Source of the DNA: Halostreptopolyspora alba
GTDB lineage: Bacteria > Actinomycetota > Actinomycetes > Streptosporangiales > Streptosporangiaceae
NCBI GenBank assembly: GCA_003725585.1
Contig: RJMB01000012.1
Location: 90,201-154,200, forward strand
Reading direction: 5' to 3'
DNA: 64,000 nucleotides
The notes beneath the pieces were generated by a model that saw only the letters and a list, made by a program, of their open reading frames with translations, made no database searches and had not been told where the DNA came from. Position numbers and translations under genes: made by a program. Positions 1-8,591 of this stretch are shown here, in pieces (within the stretch, counting starts at the first letter, position 1; every line of letters starts with the position of its first letter).

Positions 1-1583
1 TCGTAGAGGAAGATCAGTACTCCCCATCCGAAAATCGTCAGCCCGACCACGATGTTGAGTAGCGGGTCCTCGACATCGGTGCCGGCGCCGACGGCCTCAC
101 CCAGCCCCATCACGAGGAGTAAAAGTGCCCAGCCGCCCAACCCGATCAACGTGAGGTCGAAAAGGCGAGCGAGTACTCGGCGTCTCAGGCGGGGATACGA
201 CTCGAGTCCGGTTTCGTCGCGGGCCGCCGAGAAGGAATCCGGGGACGCCGGTGGTGGGACCGCAGTGACCGACGTGGGTTCCGGCGGCGCTTGTGTCGGC
301 ACAGTGGGGTGCCCTGAACCCGTGACGGGAACGATCTCGGCCCTCACAGGAACATGAACTTCGCCGGTGGGGCCGGACAGGGTGATCGCGGAATCGACGG
401 TTCCCGCTCGGGCGGTGGCGAGGATGGCCTCCCGATCGTCATTGGTGGTCGGCGCCGGCTGCACACGTAGGTCGGAGGTGTGGGGACGGGCGGTGCATTG
501 GCGCGCCAGAGGCGGTCCGACCAGGTGGAGCAGCCGGTGCGGGGCGGGTGCGCCCTGGCTGATGGGACCGAAGTCCAGGACGGTCGGTACGGGCGTGAGC
601 CGCGTGTCCTCCAGCACCCGGTGGGCCTGAGCGCTGACGGGCCCCGGAGGTTGGCGGGTCAGCCACAGCAAAGCCTCGTACGCGGTGGCGGCTGCGGGGA
701 TGTCGGCGCCCGTGACCGTGGCTTCCAACTGGGCCAAACCCCAGTGTTGTGTGGTCGGATCTGAGCTGAGCAGGGCCTGGCGCAGCGCATCGGGCAGCTG
801 GTTCAGGGCGTGGTGGCGCCGGGTGCTGCGGGCGAGGTAGACGTCGCCTTGTACATGCACGCTACAGCTGGGCGTTTGGTGGGGGTTCTCGCTACGGATG
901 CGGTCGTAGAGGTAGTCGTAGAGCTCGTCGAGTGAGATACGCCCGTCCTCGTCGAGGTCGGCCTCACCGGTAGAGAGGCCGGTGACCAGGGCGCTGGTGA
1001 ACACCGAGGGAGTGTGCGGGGCATCCTCAGCCAGGCGCTCGCCTTCGAAAGCGTATTCGATGGCGTTTGAGGCGGTCACCACCGCCCAGCCGCGCCCGCT
1101 GCCCATAGCGTGGCCGGAGAAGGTGTCGAGCACGTGGGCGTCGCTGCCACTGCGCAGTCCCATACCTTCCAAGAACGCGCCACCGAAACAACAGTCGAGT
1201 AGCAGGACGGTATTGCGGGCCCGGCAGGTGCCCATGCACTTGCGTACGAAGTAGGCCGAGACGGCCGTCGAACGCAGTAGCCGCGGTGCGGTGTCGCGCG
1301 CCGCGAAGAACAGCTCCCCGGAGAGGTTCTTCAACCCGTGACAGGAGAAGTGCAGCAGCAGGGCGTCCTCGCGCCGGCCCTCAGCGAAGAACTCCTCCAC
1401 CCGCCCGGCCACCACCGGAGAGGGATCGTTATGCACGACGGTGACGTCGAAGCCGCCGACGTCGGGATCGCCGAGTACTTCGGCCAACGCGATGGTGTCC
1501 TGCGCCGGGGAGCGCAGCTGGGTGAGCCCGGGATTCTCGTAGGTGTCCTGGGCGATGATCAGCGCCCGGCGCGCGCCACTCAC
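1..1583 (-). CDS. Caspase-like protease, EACC1-associated (C-terminus off window)
   Basis: The frame is open from a GTG at 1583 to the left edge (about 527 residues, no stop), so the 3' end is missing. The N-terminal 240 residues form a caspase/peptidase C14 domain: the catalytic His is in FSCHG (residue 82) and the Cys in LLDCCFGG (Cys132). A middle region without recognised motifs follows. Two hydrophobic segments lie near the visible end, suggesting membrane anchoring. The start overlaps the stop of the upstream EACC1 gene by GTGA, so the two are translationally coupled. Known: EACC1-caspase pairs have been described computationally as candidate conflict or cell-death modules in multicellular bacteria. 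Inferred: regulated proteolysis upon infection; the substrate is unknown. Confidence 0.85.
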   Translation of the reverse strand, partial: MSGARRALIIAQDTYENPGLTQLRSPAQDTIALAEVLGDPDVGGFDVTVVHNDPSPVVAGRVEEFFAEGRREDALLLHFSCHGLKNLSGELFFAARDTAPRLLRSTAVSAYFVRKCMGTCRARNTVLLLDCCFGGAFLEGMGLRSGSDAHVLDTFSGHAMGSGRGWAVVTASNAIEYAFEGERLAEDAPHTPSVFTSALVTGLSTGEADLDEDGRISLDELYDYLYDRIRSENPHQTPSCSVHVQGDVYLARSTRRHHALNQLPDALRQALLSSDPTTQHWGLAQLEATVTGADIPAAATAYEALLWLTRQPPGPVSAQAHRVLEDTRLTPVPTVLDFGPISQGAPAPHRLLHLVGPPLARQCTARPHTSDLRVQPAPTTNDDREAILATARAGTVDSAITLSGPTGEVHVPVRAEIVPVTGSGHPTVPTQAPPEPTSVTAVPPPASPDSFSAARDETGLESYPRLRRRVLARLFDLTLIGLGGWALLLLVMGLGEAVGAGTDVEDPLLNIVVGLTIFGWGVLIFLY

Positions 1584-1966
1584 TTGTGCTCCCGAACCGT
1601 CCCGTGGCGTTGCAGGAACAACTGTAGGCTCTGGTCGGCTTGCTCGGCCGAGGCCCCGGAGATCTCCACGACGTCTCCGTCGATCTCGAGCCGAATGGTC
1701 GGGCGCGGCGCGGCGCGCTCGCACCATGCCCGGAGACCGCGCACGATCCGGCTCAGCATTCCGGTTGAGGTGTTGACGACGACTGCCAGACCGGCCAGGT
1801 CGATTCCCCAGTCCGCGCGGGCTCCAGCCGGAGGTGGCCCCGTCCTCAGCGGTCGAACCTCGTCGACATCCAGCTGCAGAAGTTCGTTGTGCAGAGTGGC
1901 GACCAGCTCGGCCAGATCCTCCTCGTGAGCGTCACTGGAGACGTGAATCTGCATGGTGGTATCCAT
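1580..1966 (-). CDS. EACC1 domain protein (effector-associated constant component 1)
   Basis: A 128-residue protein starting MDTTMQIHV at the ATG at 1966. It has the EACC1 pattern: a beta-strand start, an acidic first helix, a GIDLAGLAVVV-like hydrophobic strand and a C-terminal half with IRLEIDGDVVEISG. The frame stays open further upstream, but that part lies opposite the transposase remnant and does not look like protein, so the internal ATG was chosen. The caspase gene follows with a 4-base overlap. Known: EACC1 was named for its constant presence beside variable effectors such as caspases and trypsins. Inferred: adaptor or regulatory partner of the caspase. Confidence 0.8.
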   Translation of the reverse strand: MDTTMQIHVSSDAHEEDLAELVATLHNELLQLDVDEVRPLRTGPPPAGARADWGIDLAGLAVVVNTSTGMLSRIVRGLRAWCERAAPRPTIRLEIDGDVVEISGASAEQADQSLQLFLQRHGTVREHK

Positions 1967-2149
1967 CGCGCAGCCCCCACTGCCACGGGCCAAACACGCA
2001 CGGAGCTGGCCCGGTGTCAGATTACCTGGTTTCAGTCTGCGTTGCCGGTTCTGCCCAGGGCAACCGGTCACCTGCGGTTTTTCTCCGTGCTGGACCGCCG
2101 CTGACAGAGCCACGGTCGCGCCCACACCGCTCTGGAGGCGGGACAGCAG

Positions 2150-2691
2150 ATGTTGCGCCAGCTTCACCAGCCTGACCATCCCGAACACCACTTGGTGTTC
2201 GATCCGTCGAAGTTCGAGTTCTACGACGACACCCTCCACGCCATGCTCGGCTGGAACGATCTCGCCCAGGAGTACGTCGACGAGGTGGTGTGCCAATGCG
2301 AGCTTCCGGGTGGGCAGATCCGTTGGCCCATACATCTGGCCGACTCCGCCCACGACAACACCGCCGGCACTGCCCTGCTGGAGGGCGTCACCGCCCAGAC
2401 CGGCACCGTCACCACGGCCCTGGTCGACCAGGGCTTCATGAGCACGTTCCTCGAGCACGGCGCCGCGCTGGACGCCGTCGAACGTAATCCGGCCGATCGG
2501 GGGTTCGTCCCCCAGACCAAGCGGTGGGTGGTCGAGCAGATTAGCCCACCCTGGCCCTGCACCGCCGTCTGGTGCGCGACTACGAACACCGCCCCGCCAG
2601 CTCCGAAGCCATGATCTACGTCGCCTCGATCGACAACCTCGCCAAGCGCATAACGGACGAGACCACACCTACCTGGCGAGAGACCTATTAG
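2150..2691 (+). pseudogene. DDE transposase remnant, 5'-truncated and frameshifted
   Basis: From 2150 the frame reads transposase-like sequence, with TALVDQGF followed by ERNPADRGFVPQTKRWVVEQ. Near 2540-2550 it shifts by one base to LALHRRLVRDYEHRPAS, then SIDNLAKRITDETTPTWRE, with a stop at 2689-2691. The KRWVVEQ...RRLVRDYE order is the conserved C-terminal signature of IS5-like DDE transposases in actinobacteria. The first part of a normal transposase is missing and no terminal inverted repeats were recognised, so the element is dead. It separates the EACC1-caspase pair from the restriction enzyme. The exact IS family assignment is from memory of the motif. Confidence 0.7.
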
Positions 2692-2764
2692 AACGCAAGG
2701 GGCGAAAGGCTCAAATCAAACGTCCTCTCAGGATGCCGGAGCGTCGACTTGATGGGGCCTCTCG

Positions 2765-2938
2765 GTGGACAAAGATCACCAGCAGTGGGAGTACAAGCTC
2801 CTCACGGTGCGCGGCGAAGGGGAGTACCGGCATCGCGACGAGTTCAATCAGCAAGGGCGCGAAGGATGGCAGGTTACCGGCGTAGTTCCCCACGGCCAGG
2901 CCGGCATCCGCTACGTACTGACGCGCCCGAAGAGCTGA
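2765..2938 (+). CDS. DUF4177-like small protein
   Basis: GTG at 2765 opens a 57-residue frame beginning VDKDHQQWEYKLLTV and continuing with LNEQG-type spacing (DEFNQQGREGWQVTGVV). This WEYK...N..G.EGW.V pattern is typical of DUF4177, a small domain of about 50 residues and unknown function. No ATG is available in frame. It lies 25 bases from the convergent end of the ISP-type restriction gene. Function unknown. Confidence 0.6.
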   Translation: MDKDHQQWEYKLLTVRGEGEYRHRDEFNQQGREGWQVTGVVPHGQAGIRYVLTRPKS

Positions 2939-2962
2939 ATGGTGCTTCGGTGGGTCGCTCCG

Positions 2963-5900
2963 TCAGAAAGCGGTCTGCTGGTTGGAGGGTGCGGTGGGGG
3001 CTGCGGTGTCCAGGTCGTAGTGGGGTTTGCGGTCCTTGTTCGAGTTGGGGAACCGCACTCCTGCGGCGGTGAGCTGCTCCCTGGTGATGAGCGGACCGGC
3101 GAGTACCCGTTCCAGCAGGTCGGCTTGGGCGGGTTCGAGTTCGGTGACGCGGCGCAGCGCGGTGAGGACCTCGTTGAACTCGGTGATCCACTCGCGGGGC
3201 CAGGACTCCAGGTGGATGTCATCGAGCGGGCTGGTCTTCTTGCCTCCCGGGTTGGCCTTGCGGGAGGCGAACCATGTCTTGATGATGTTCATCCCGCCGA
3301 CGTCGTAGTTCCACATGCGGGGGGTGACGGGGCCGAACGAGCCGTGGCCGAGATGGAGGGTGCCTTCCCCGTTCTCACCTTCGTGGTAGGTGAGTTTCTC
3401 GGGGAGTTCGTCTCCGATGGGGGTCAGGTTCTTCGGGCGCCGGGGGTCCGTGGTCGCGAAGGTGATGTCGCCCGTGGGGCGGCCCGCCTCCGGGTCGGCG
3501 AAGGCGTCGCCGTAGGTGGTGGCCCAGATCAGTTCGCGCCCGAGGTTGGCGGCCTCGCGCCACAGGGCCACGTCAGCGGTGAGGGGAACGCGTACTCCCG
3601 GAGTGGTTAGCTCGTCGGCGAAGTGGGTGGTGAAGGCGGGGTGGGCGGTGACCCCGGCGATGTAGGCGGCCAGGTCCCCGCTCGTGACGGGCTCGCCGAA
3701 CTCACTGATGAGGGGGGCCAGGAGACCGTGGGCGAGGTTGGGCGTCCCGTTGGGGTGCAGCAGCGGCAGGACTCGGCCGCCGCGCACGTTGAAGTGGTGC
3801 ATGTCGGGGATGAGGGCGGAGAAGGCCACCGCGGGGCCGGAGTTGATTGGTTGGGAGTGCTGCTCGGTGAGGTAGAGCTGTCCCTTAGCTCGTTCCGCTG
3901 CCCAGAGGTCGGTGCGCGCGCGGTCGATGACGCGGTGGTCTGGAATGATCCATTGGCGGTCGAAGGACCGGTAGGCGACGCGTTTCGGCTCCGGGCACGC
4001 CCCTCGTTCCTTTCCCATCGGCGTATCGCGTGCGGGCGTCTGAGGCAGCGGCTCCTTCTCCGTGGACAGATCGCGATCACTCGTCTCCTTGAACAGCGTT
4101 GGTTTGTCGTTCTCCTCAGCGGAGACCAGCGCGGTCCAGCGGGATCGCAGGATGTCGGGATGCGGGCCATAGACCCAGGTGCGGTTGGGCTTGATTCCCG
4201 GAGTGACCCAGCAGAACAGTTCCCCGAGGGCCGGGTAGTCGTCCCAGCCGGAGGTGGCCCCGGGCAGGAAGGGGGCTTCCCAGTCGGTGCGTACGCGGCG
4301 CCAGGTGGGGCTGTCCAGGCTCAGGGTGGCGAGTTGGGTGTACTTGTCCTCGCGGCGCCCGGTCACCTCGGTGTAGTGGATCTCGGCCGGAACCGTGGGC
4401 TCGGTGTCGGTGCGGCGAACGAAGAGGGCGATGGCCAGGGGTTGTTGCACCCCGGGAAAGACCCGGGTGGGCACCTCGGGGCGCATGCCCTCCGGGGAAA
4501 CGTTGATGATCCACCCCTCGGAGCAGGTGCGCCGTAGGTAGCGGCGCATGCCCTTGAACCCGGGGCCCTTGAGGTAGCCGCTGGTGGTGATGAAGCAGAT
4601 GACACCGTGGCGGTCGTGGGCGTGGGCTTCGAAGACCTTCCAGGTGGCCCAGGACCAGAAGTAGACGTAGAGGTTCTTGAGGACATACTCCAGGCGCCCG
4701 TTGCCCTGTTTGCGGAACCGGTCCAGGGGTGGGGTGGTGTCGGTGGCCGAGCCGGACTCGACCCAGCCGCCCATGCCCTCGGCGCGCTCGCGGTAGGGCG
4801 GGTTTCCGATGACCACGGTGACCGGGGTGGTGGACTTGATCTTGTTGGCCTGCTTGTGCGACTTCGACAGCGCGGTCAGCCCGGGCAGGGCCACTGTGTC
4901 CTCATAGGGGTCATCCAGGGTGTCGGTGACGTGCAGCCGCATCCCGTCCTTGGGCAGGGGTGCCTCGTGGCTTTTGAGCAGGTCGACCGCGCGCATTTCG
5001 GCCACGGTGTAGGGCCCCATCTGCAGCTCGAACCCGATGAGCCGCTGGATGAGGTCGCTGATGGCGGCACTGACCGCGCCGGGCCCATCAGTCTCGGCGG
5101 CGCGTCGGGCGGCGTGGTCGATGATGGCGTGCAGGTAGGTGCCGGTGCCCATGGCCGGGTCGATCGTGGTCACCGACGGGGACAAATAACCTTCCCCTGC
5201 CTCCAAGCGTGTGGTCAGTACCTCGTCGGTGAGGCGGACCATGGTCTGTACGACCTCGGCCGGGGTGTAGTAGGAGCCCGACTCCTTGCGCAGCTCCGGG
5301 TCATAGACCCCCAGGAACGACTCGTACAGGTGCAGGTAGGCGTCATCACGGTCGGCCCAGATCGCCTGCCAGTCCACCGCGCCGATCACCCGGCGCAGCA
5401 GGTCGATGGTGACCTGGAAGGAGTCCACCGCGCTCTCGGAGAGCAACTTGAGCGCCTGGCTCATCAGCGCGTGCGGGCTGTGCTGTTCGAGGCGGTGCGC
5501 GGTCTGGGCCACAGGCAGCTCGGCGACGTCGATGCCCTCGGTGCGGGCCAGCAGCAGGGCGAAGGTGACCGTCTGGGCGTACCCGTCGGCGAAGACCGCA
5601 TCGGTGGCGCTGGGAAACAGCAGGTTGCGCCAACTGTGGGCCAGCACGGAGAACGGTTGGTCCTCGGGGTCGGCGCCGGCGGCAACGGCCTTGTGCTCCA
5701 CGGCGAGCTGTTCCAGCACCGACTCGCGCAGCAGACGGCACAGCGGGGCCACCGCCTCCACCAGACGGTGGGCGGTGGTGACCGGCGGTGGGGACCACCG
5801 AAGGAACTCCCGCAGCAGCACCTCGGTCCCCAGATCCTGCGGGGCCAGTGCCGACCCGCTGCTGTGCAGATCCCCGGCCAAGGAGGTCGAGGCGACCAGC

Positions 5901-6274
5901 TCCCCGTGCCGGTAGAGCCGCCAGTGGGTGCCGTTGGTGTAGAGCAGGTTCGGCAGGTCCTTGAGACGCTCCCACTGGCGCTTGTTGTGCCCGGTGAAGC
6001 GGGCCGGATCCAGGTTCTGCCCGGGCTTCTTCAACTCCACATGGCCGGTGATGGCGCCTTGCACCCGGATCGCGAAGTCCGGACGGGCCCCACTGTGCTG
6101 CCGGGCTTCCTCATGGGCCACCACTGTGAGCCCCAACGCACTCCCGACGGCGGTCAGGAACCCTTCGACGGGACCGCGAAGCGCGGCTTCGGGCTGGCCC
6201 GCCCCTTCCTGAAGTTTCTCGGCACATTCCGCGCCGAAGGAGGACACCGCCGCCAGCAGCCACTGTGGGCCCAC
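2963..6274 (-). CDS. Type ISP/IIG-like restriction-modification enzyme
   Basis: A 1103-residue protein from GTG 6274. The N-terminal 110 residues hold a PD-(D/E)xK-like nuclease core (PDFAI followed by HVELKKPG). Residues around 370-540 form an N6-adenine methyltransferase with motif I DPAMGTGTY and motif IV NPPY. The C-terminal third resembles the ISP specificity domain (PRMWNYDVGG, SRKANPGGKKTSPLDDI). No Walker A or DEAH helicase motifs were seen between the nuclease and the methylase, which separates it from classical helicase-containing type ISP enzymes and brings it nearer type IIG. Known role: one polypeptide recognises, methylates and cleaves foreign DNA. It stands alone, next to a transposase remnant. 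Confidence 0.85.
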   Translation of the reverse strand: MGPQWLLAAVSSFGAECAEKLQEGAGQPEAALRGPVEGFLTAVGSALGLTVVAHEEARQHSGARPDFAIRVQGAITGHVELKKPGQNLDPARFTGHNKRQWERLKDLPNLLYTNGTHWRLYRHGELVASTSLAGDLHSSGSALAPQDLGTEVLLREFLRWSPPPVTTAHRLVEAVAPLCRLLRESVLEQLAVEHKAVAAGADPEDQPFSVLAHSWRNLLFPSATDAVFADGYAQTVTFALLLARTEGIDVAELPVAQTAHRLEQHSPHALMSQALKLLSESAVDSFQVTIDLLRRVIGAVDWQAIWADRDDAYLHLYESFLGVYDPELRKESGSYYTPAEVVQTMVRLTDEVLTTRLEAGEGYLSPSVTTIDPAMGTGTYLHAIIDHAARRAAETDGPGAVSAAISDLIQRLIGFELQMGPYTVAEMRAVDLLKSHEAPLPKDGMRLHVTDTLDDPYEDTVALPGLTALSKSHKQANKIKSTTPVTVVIGNPPYRERAEGMGGWVESGSATDTTPPLDRFRKQGNGRLEYVLKNLYVYFWSWATWKVFEAHAHDRHGVICFITTSGYLKGPGFKGMRRYLRRTCSEGWIINVSPEGMRPEVPTRVFPGVQQPLAIALFVRRTDTEPTVPAEIHYTEVTGRREDKYTQLATLSLDSPTWRRVRTDWEAPFLPGATSGWDDYPALGELFCWVTPGIKPNRTWVYGPHPDILRSRWTALVSAEENDKPTLFKETSDRDLSTEKEPLPQTPARDTPMGKERGACPEPKRVAYRSFDRQWIIPDHRVIDRARTDLWAAERAKGQLYLTEQHSQPINSGPAVAFSALIPDMHHFNVRGGRVLPLLHPNGTPNLAHGLLAPLISEFGEPVTSGDLAAYIAGVTAHPAFTTHFADELTTPGVRVPLTADVALWREAANLGRELIWATTYGDAFADPEAGRPTGDITFATTDPRRPKNLTPIGDELPEKLTYHEGENGEGTLHLGHGSFGPVTPRMWNYDVGGMNIIKTWFASRKANPGGKKTSPLDDIHLESWPREWITEFNEVLTALRRVTELEPAQADLLERVLAGPLITREQLTAAGVRFPNSNKDRKPHYDLDTAAPTAPSNQQTAF

Positions 6275-6463
6275 GCTCTACCCCGAATCATCACAACGTC
6301 TGCCATTGCGCCGAAAACGTCCATTGTGATGGTTAGGCCCATGAGTACGCACCCCCTGAGACACAGGGACTCCGGGGAGTTTGCATGGGCGACGAACGCC
6401 CTCGGAGGACACGGGCGGAACGTACTTCACTGGCTCGGTGAAAGGGACCGTCGCGGCCGGGGA

Positions 6464-6700
6464 TTACTCCCGCAGATCCTCCACCGGATAACCGGAGTAC
6501 AGTGCGTCGAACAGGTGGTAGCGGCAGAGAATGAAGCCTTCGGCCTTGGGGGCGCCGCAATAGGTTCGCCCCGGGGGCAGTCCGTGGCTGATCTCCTGGC
6601 CGCACTGGCTGGGGTCCAGGTCCTCCTCGGCCACCTCGCGGCACTGGGAGTCATCGGGCACCGGGCCACTCAGGAACGCCTGTAGCTGAGCCTCGTCCAC
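6464..6700 (-). CDS. Small cysteine-rich protein of unknown function
   Basis: A 78-residue frame starting VDEAQLQAFL at GTG 6700, preceded by an AAGGGG ribosome site eight bases upstream. Four cysteines appear in the order QCRE, QCGQ, YCGAP, LCRYH. The last pair (C-G-x-P and C-x-Y-H) could bind zinc. The frame can be extended upstream, but codon use there looks random. It lies upstream of the ISP-type enzyme in the same direction with a 189-base gap. Not recognised as a named family. Confidence 0.45.
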   Translation of the reverse strand: MDEAQLQAFLSGPVPDDSQCREVAEEDLDPSQCGQEISHGLPPGRTYCGAPKAEGFILCRYHLFDALYSGYPVEDLRE

Positions 6701-6954
6701 AGCATCCCCTTCTGCTCGGGTGCACCCACACCAGCGTGCACGAAAACCGGAGGGCGGTCCGCTGTATCCACACCCCCGCACCGCTGACACGCTCCCCCGC
6801 TGTGACCTCCAGTTTCATCGCCCAGCTCGAGCAACACCAGCACCAACACGCCACACACATCACAGCGGCACCCACCCTCACTCGCTTCCGCAGGGCCAGA
6901 GCAGTGTGGCCTCATCGAGAACGCCACTCCCTGTGAGCCCCCCGGGAGAGCTAA

Positions 6955-7156
6955 TGTCCTGCGCCCGATATCTACAACGGATTTCAGGCGCAGGACACTA
7001 GCCAGGGTTAGTGTCCGCACAGGTCACCCAGCCTGATCTGTGCTGATCGCTGCCCGAGCCCCATCTGCTGCGGACACTGACCGAACACTGGCGGCTGCCC
7101 CAGTGTCCGCATTTGTCTTTGCAGTTCAGACCAGGAAGTCTGGGGGCGCGGACACT
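6955..7156. repeat. Array of alternating inverted decamers, non-coding
   Basis: An inverted repeat TGTCCTGCGCC (6955-6965) / GGCGCAGGACA (6987-6997) is followed by AGTGTCCGCA (7010-7019), its complement TGCGGACACT (7069-7078), AGTGTCCGCA again (7102-7111) and GCGGACACT (7148-7156). All share a TGTCC core and alternate in orientation, so several hairpins or a multi-site operator are possible. It lies in a gene-free stretch (6701-7381) between the cysteine-rich protein and the hydrolase gene. No protein frame in this stretch looks real. Confidence 0.6.
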
Positions 7157-7381
7157 GCTACCTCTTAGTTCTCTAAAAAGCCTCCCGAATGGCTAGCAAC
7201 AATCGGCTTGTCCAGCGGCCGAAGGAGACTACGCGCGTCCGCGACAGGCGGTCTCGCGCTCCCCGAGAAACAGGGGTTGTTGGTCATGTCGTGGACAGCG
7301 AGACGAGCGGAGAGCCTGTCTCAGCTGGCTGTCGGGCTTTTTTGGGACGACCTCCGGAGCCGTGTACTTAAGGCTGGAGCC

Positions 7382-8131
7382 TCAGCTGTTTACCAGGGTT
7401 CGGTCGAGGAGGGGAAGCAGGCGGTCCCAGTGGCGCTGCAGTGCGGAGGGGGTGAAGGCGTCGGTGTCGGACATGGTGAAGCCGTGGATGGTGTCGGGGT
7501 AGATCTCGGTGGTGTAGCCGACACCCGCGGCATCCAGGGCCTGGTTGAGCTCGCTTATGGCCTCGGGCGCCAGGTCGTTTTCGGCGAGGCCGAGGTGGAC
7601 CTGGGCGGTGAGCTTGGGGATGAGGCGGTGCGGGCTGTCGGGGGCGTCTGTGACCAAAAAGCCGGGGTGGAATCCGGCGACGGCGGCCACTTGGTCGGGG
7701 TGGGCCGTTGCGGTGCGCATTGCCAAGGCGGCGCCTATGCAGTAGCCGATCACAGCGACCGGTCCGGCGCTGACCTCGGGCCGGGTGATGAGGAACCTGA
7801 GGTAGGCGTCGGCGTCGCGCAGGACACGCTCGGTGGTGTGTTCCTCGATCAAGGGCATCAGCCGGGAGATGATCGCGGGCCGGATGTCATCTCCGATGTG
7901 CTCGGGAAGTTCGGTCACCGGTGCCGGGCCGTGCCGGTAGTAGAGGTTGGGGACGAGCACGTAGTACCCGTGTTCGGCCAGTTCGCGGGCCATCTCCTCC
8001 AGCACGGGCCGCACGCCGAAGGCGTCCGTGTACAGCAGCACCCCCGGGTGCCGCTCGCCACGGTCGGGGAAGGCGGCGAAAGCGTCGGCCTGGCCGTCCG
8101 TGGTGGGAATCTGCAGTGTCTTGGTGGGCAT
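7382..8131 (-). CDS. Dienelactone hydrolase family protein
   Basis: A 249-residue alpha/beta hydrolase starting MPTKTLQIPT at ATG 8131, with GGAAG nine bases upstream; a start nine codons earlier lacks such a site. The nucleophile is the cysteine in GYCIGA, as expected for dienelactone hydrolases, which use Cys rather than Ser. The acid and His are probably the Asp in LAENDL and the His in IHGFTMSD. Known members open dienelactones in aromatic degradation, but many actinobacterial members have unknown substrates. No pathway neighbours are present, so the substrate cannot be named. Cytosolic; no signal peptide. Confidence 0.8.
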   Translation of the reverse strand: MPTKTLQIPTTDGQADAFAAFPDRGERHPGVLLYTDAFGVRPVLEEMARELAEHGYYVLVPNLYYRHGPAPVTELPEHIGDDIRPAIISRLMPLIEEHTTERVLRDADAYLRFLITRPEVSAGPVAVIGYCIGAALAMRTATAHPDQVAAVAGFHPGFLVTDAPDSPHRLIPKLTAQVHLGLAENDLAPEAISELNQALDAAGVGYTTEIYPDTIHGFTMSDTDAFTPSALQRHWDRLLPLLDRTLVNS

Positions 8132-8591
8132 AGCGGATCTTCCTTCTGTTGAGGTCAACCCCGCGTTGGCCTACGACCGCCAGGCAAACCGTTACGAACA
8201 GTAGCAACGACGATCAACCCAGCCGCCACCAGATGGCCGGCCGCGACCCGACGCGACAGAACAACCTGACCGAAGCCCTCTCACAGGTTCTCGGTGACCG
8301 GTGTCGGCGTCGGCGGCACAGTGTTCGCATTATCGGAAGCCAGAACCGGTAGAAACAGGAAGAAATCGGGTGCTGCGGCTAGACAACTCGGAACCCCCGG
8401 ATTGTCTATCTCCTGACCAGTGCAAACGTTGGAGATGGGGGTATGCGGAGTGGGGAACGCTGTCCCAGGGCGGACCCCGGGACGGCGGTATAGTGCCTGG
8501 CCCACAGGAAGCGATCCCCCGGTGGGTGTCCGGATGTGGACATTCGGGCTACACCGCCCAGGACCACCCGGCGGGTTTCTAGGGTGGCGCC
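8132..8591. other. Gene-free stretch between hydrolase and repeat protein
   Basis: About 460 bases lie between divergently transcribed genes and should hold both promoters. I see no convincing protein frame or RNA gene. Confidence 0.4.

Noticed and set aside
1967..2668. N-terminal extension of the EACC1 frame to about 362 residues
   Set aside because: It lies opposite the transposase remnant and does not resemble protein; the ATG at 1966 gives the normal EACC1 length.
4607..6685. Long plus-strand open frame opposite the ISP-type enzyme
   Set aside because: GC-rich antisense shadow; composition (Gly/His/Gln-rich) and lack of motifs show the minus strand is coding.
7336..7361. Intrinsic terminator for the hydrolase gene (T6 run near 7346)
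   Set aside because: The T run is on the plus strand, opposite to the hydrolase, and the stem is only about six weak pairs.
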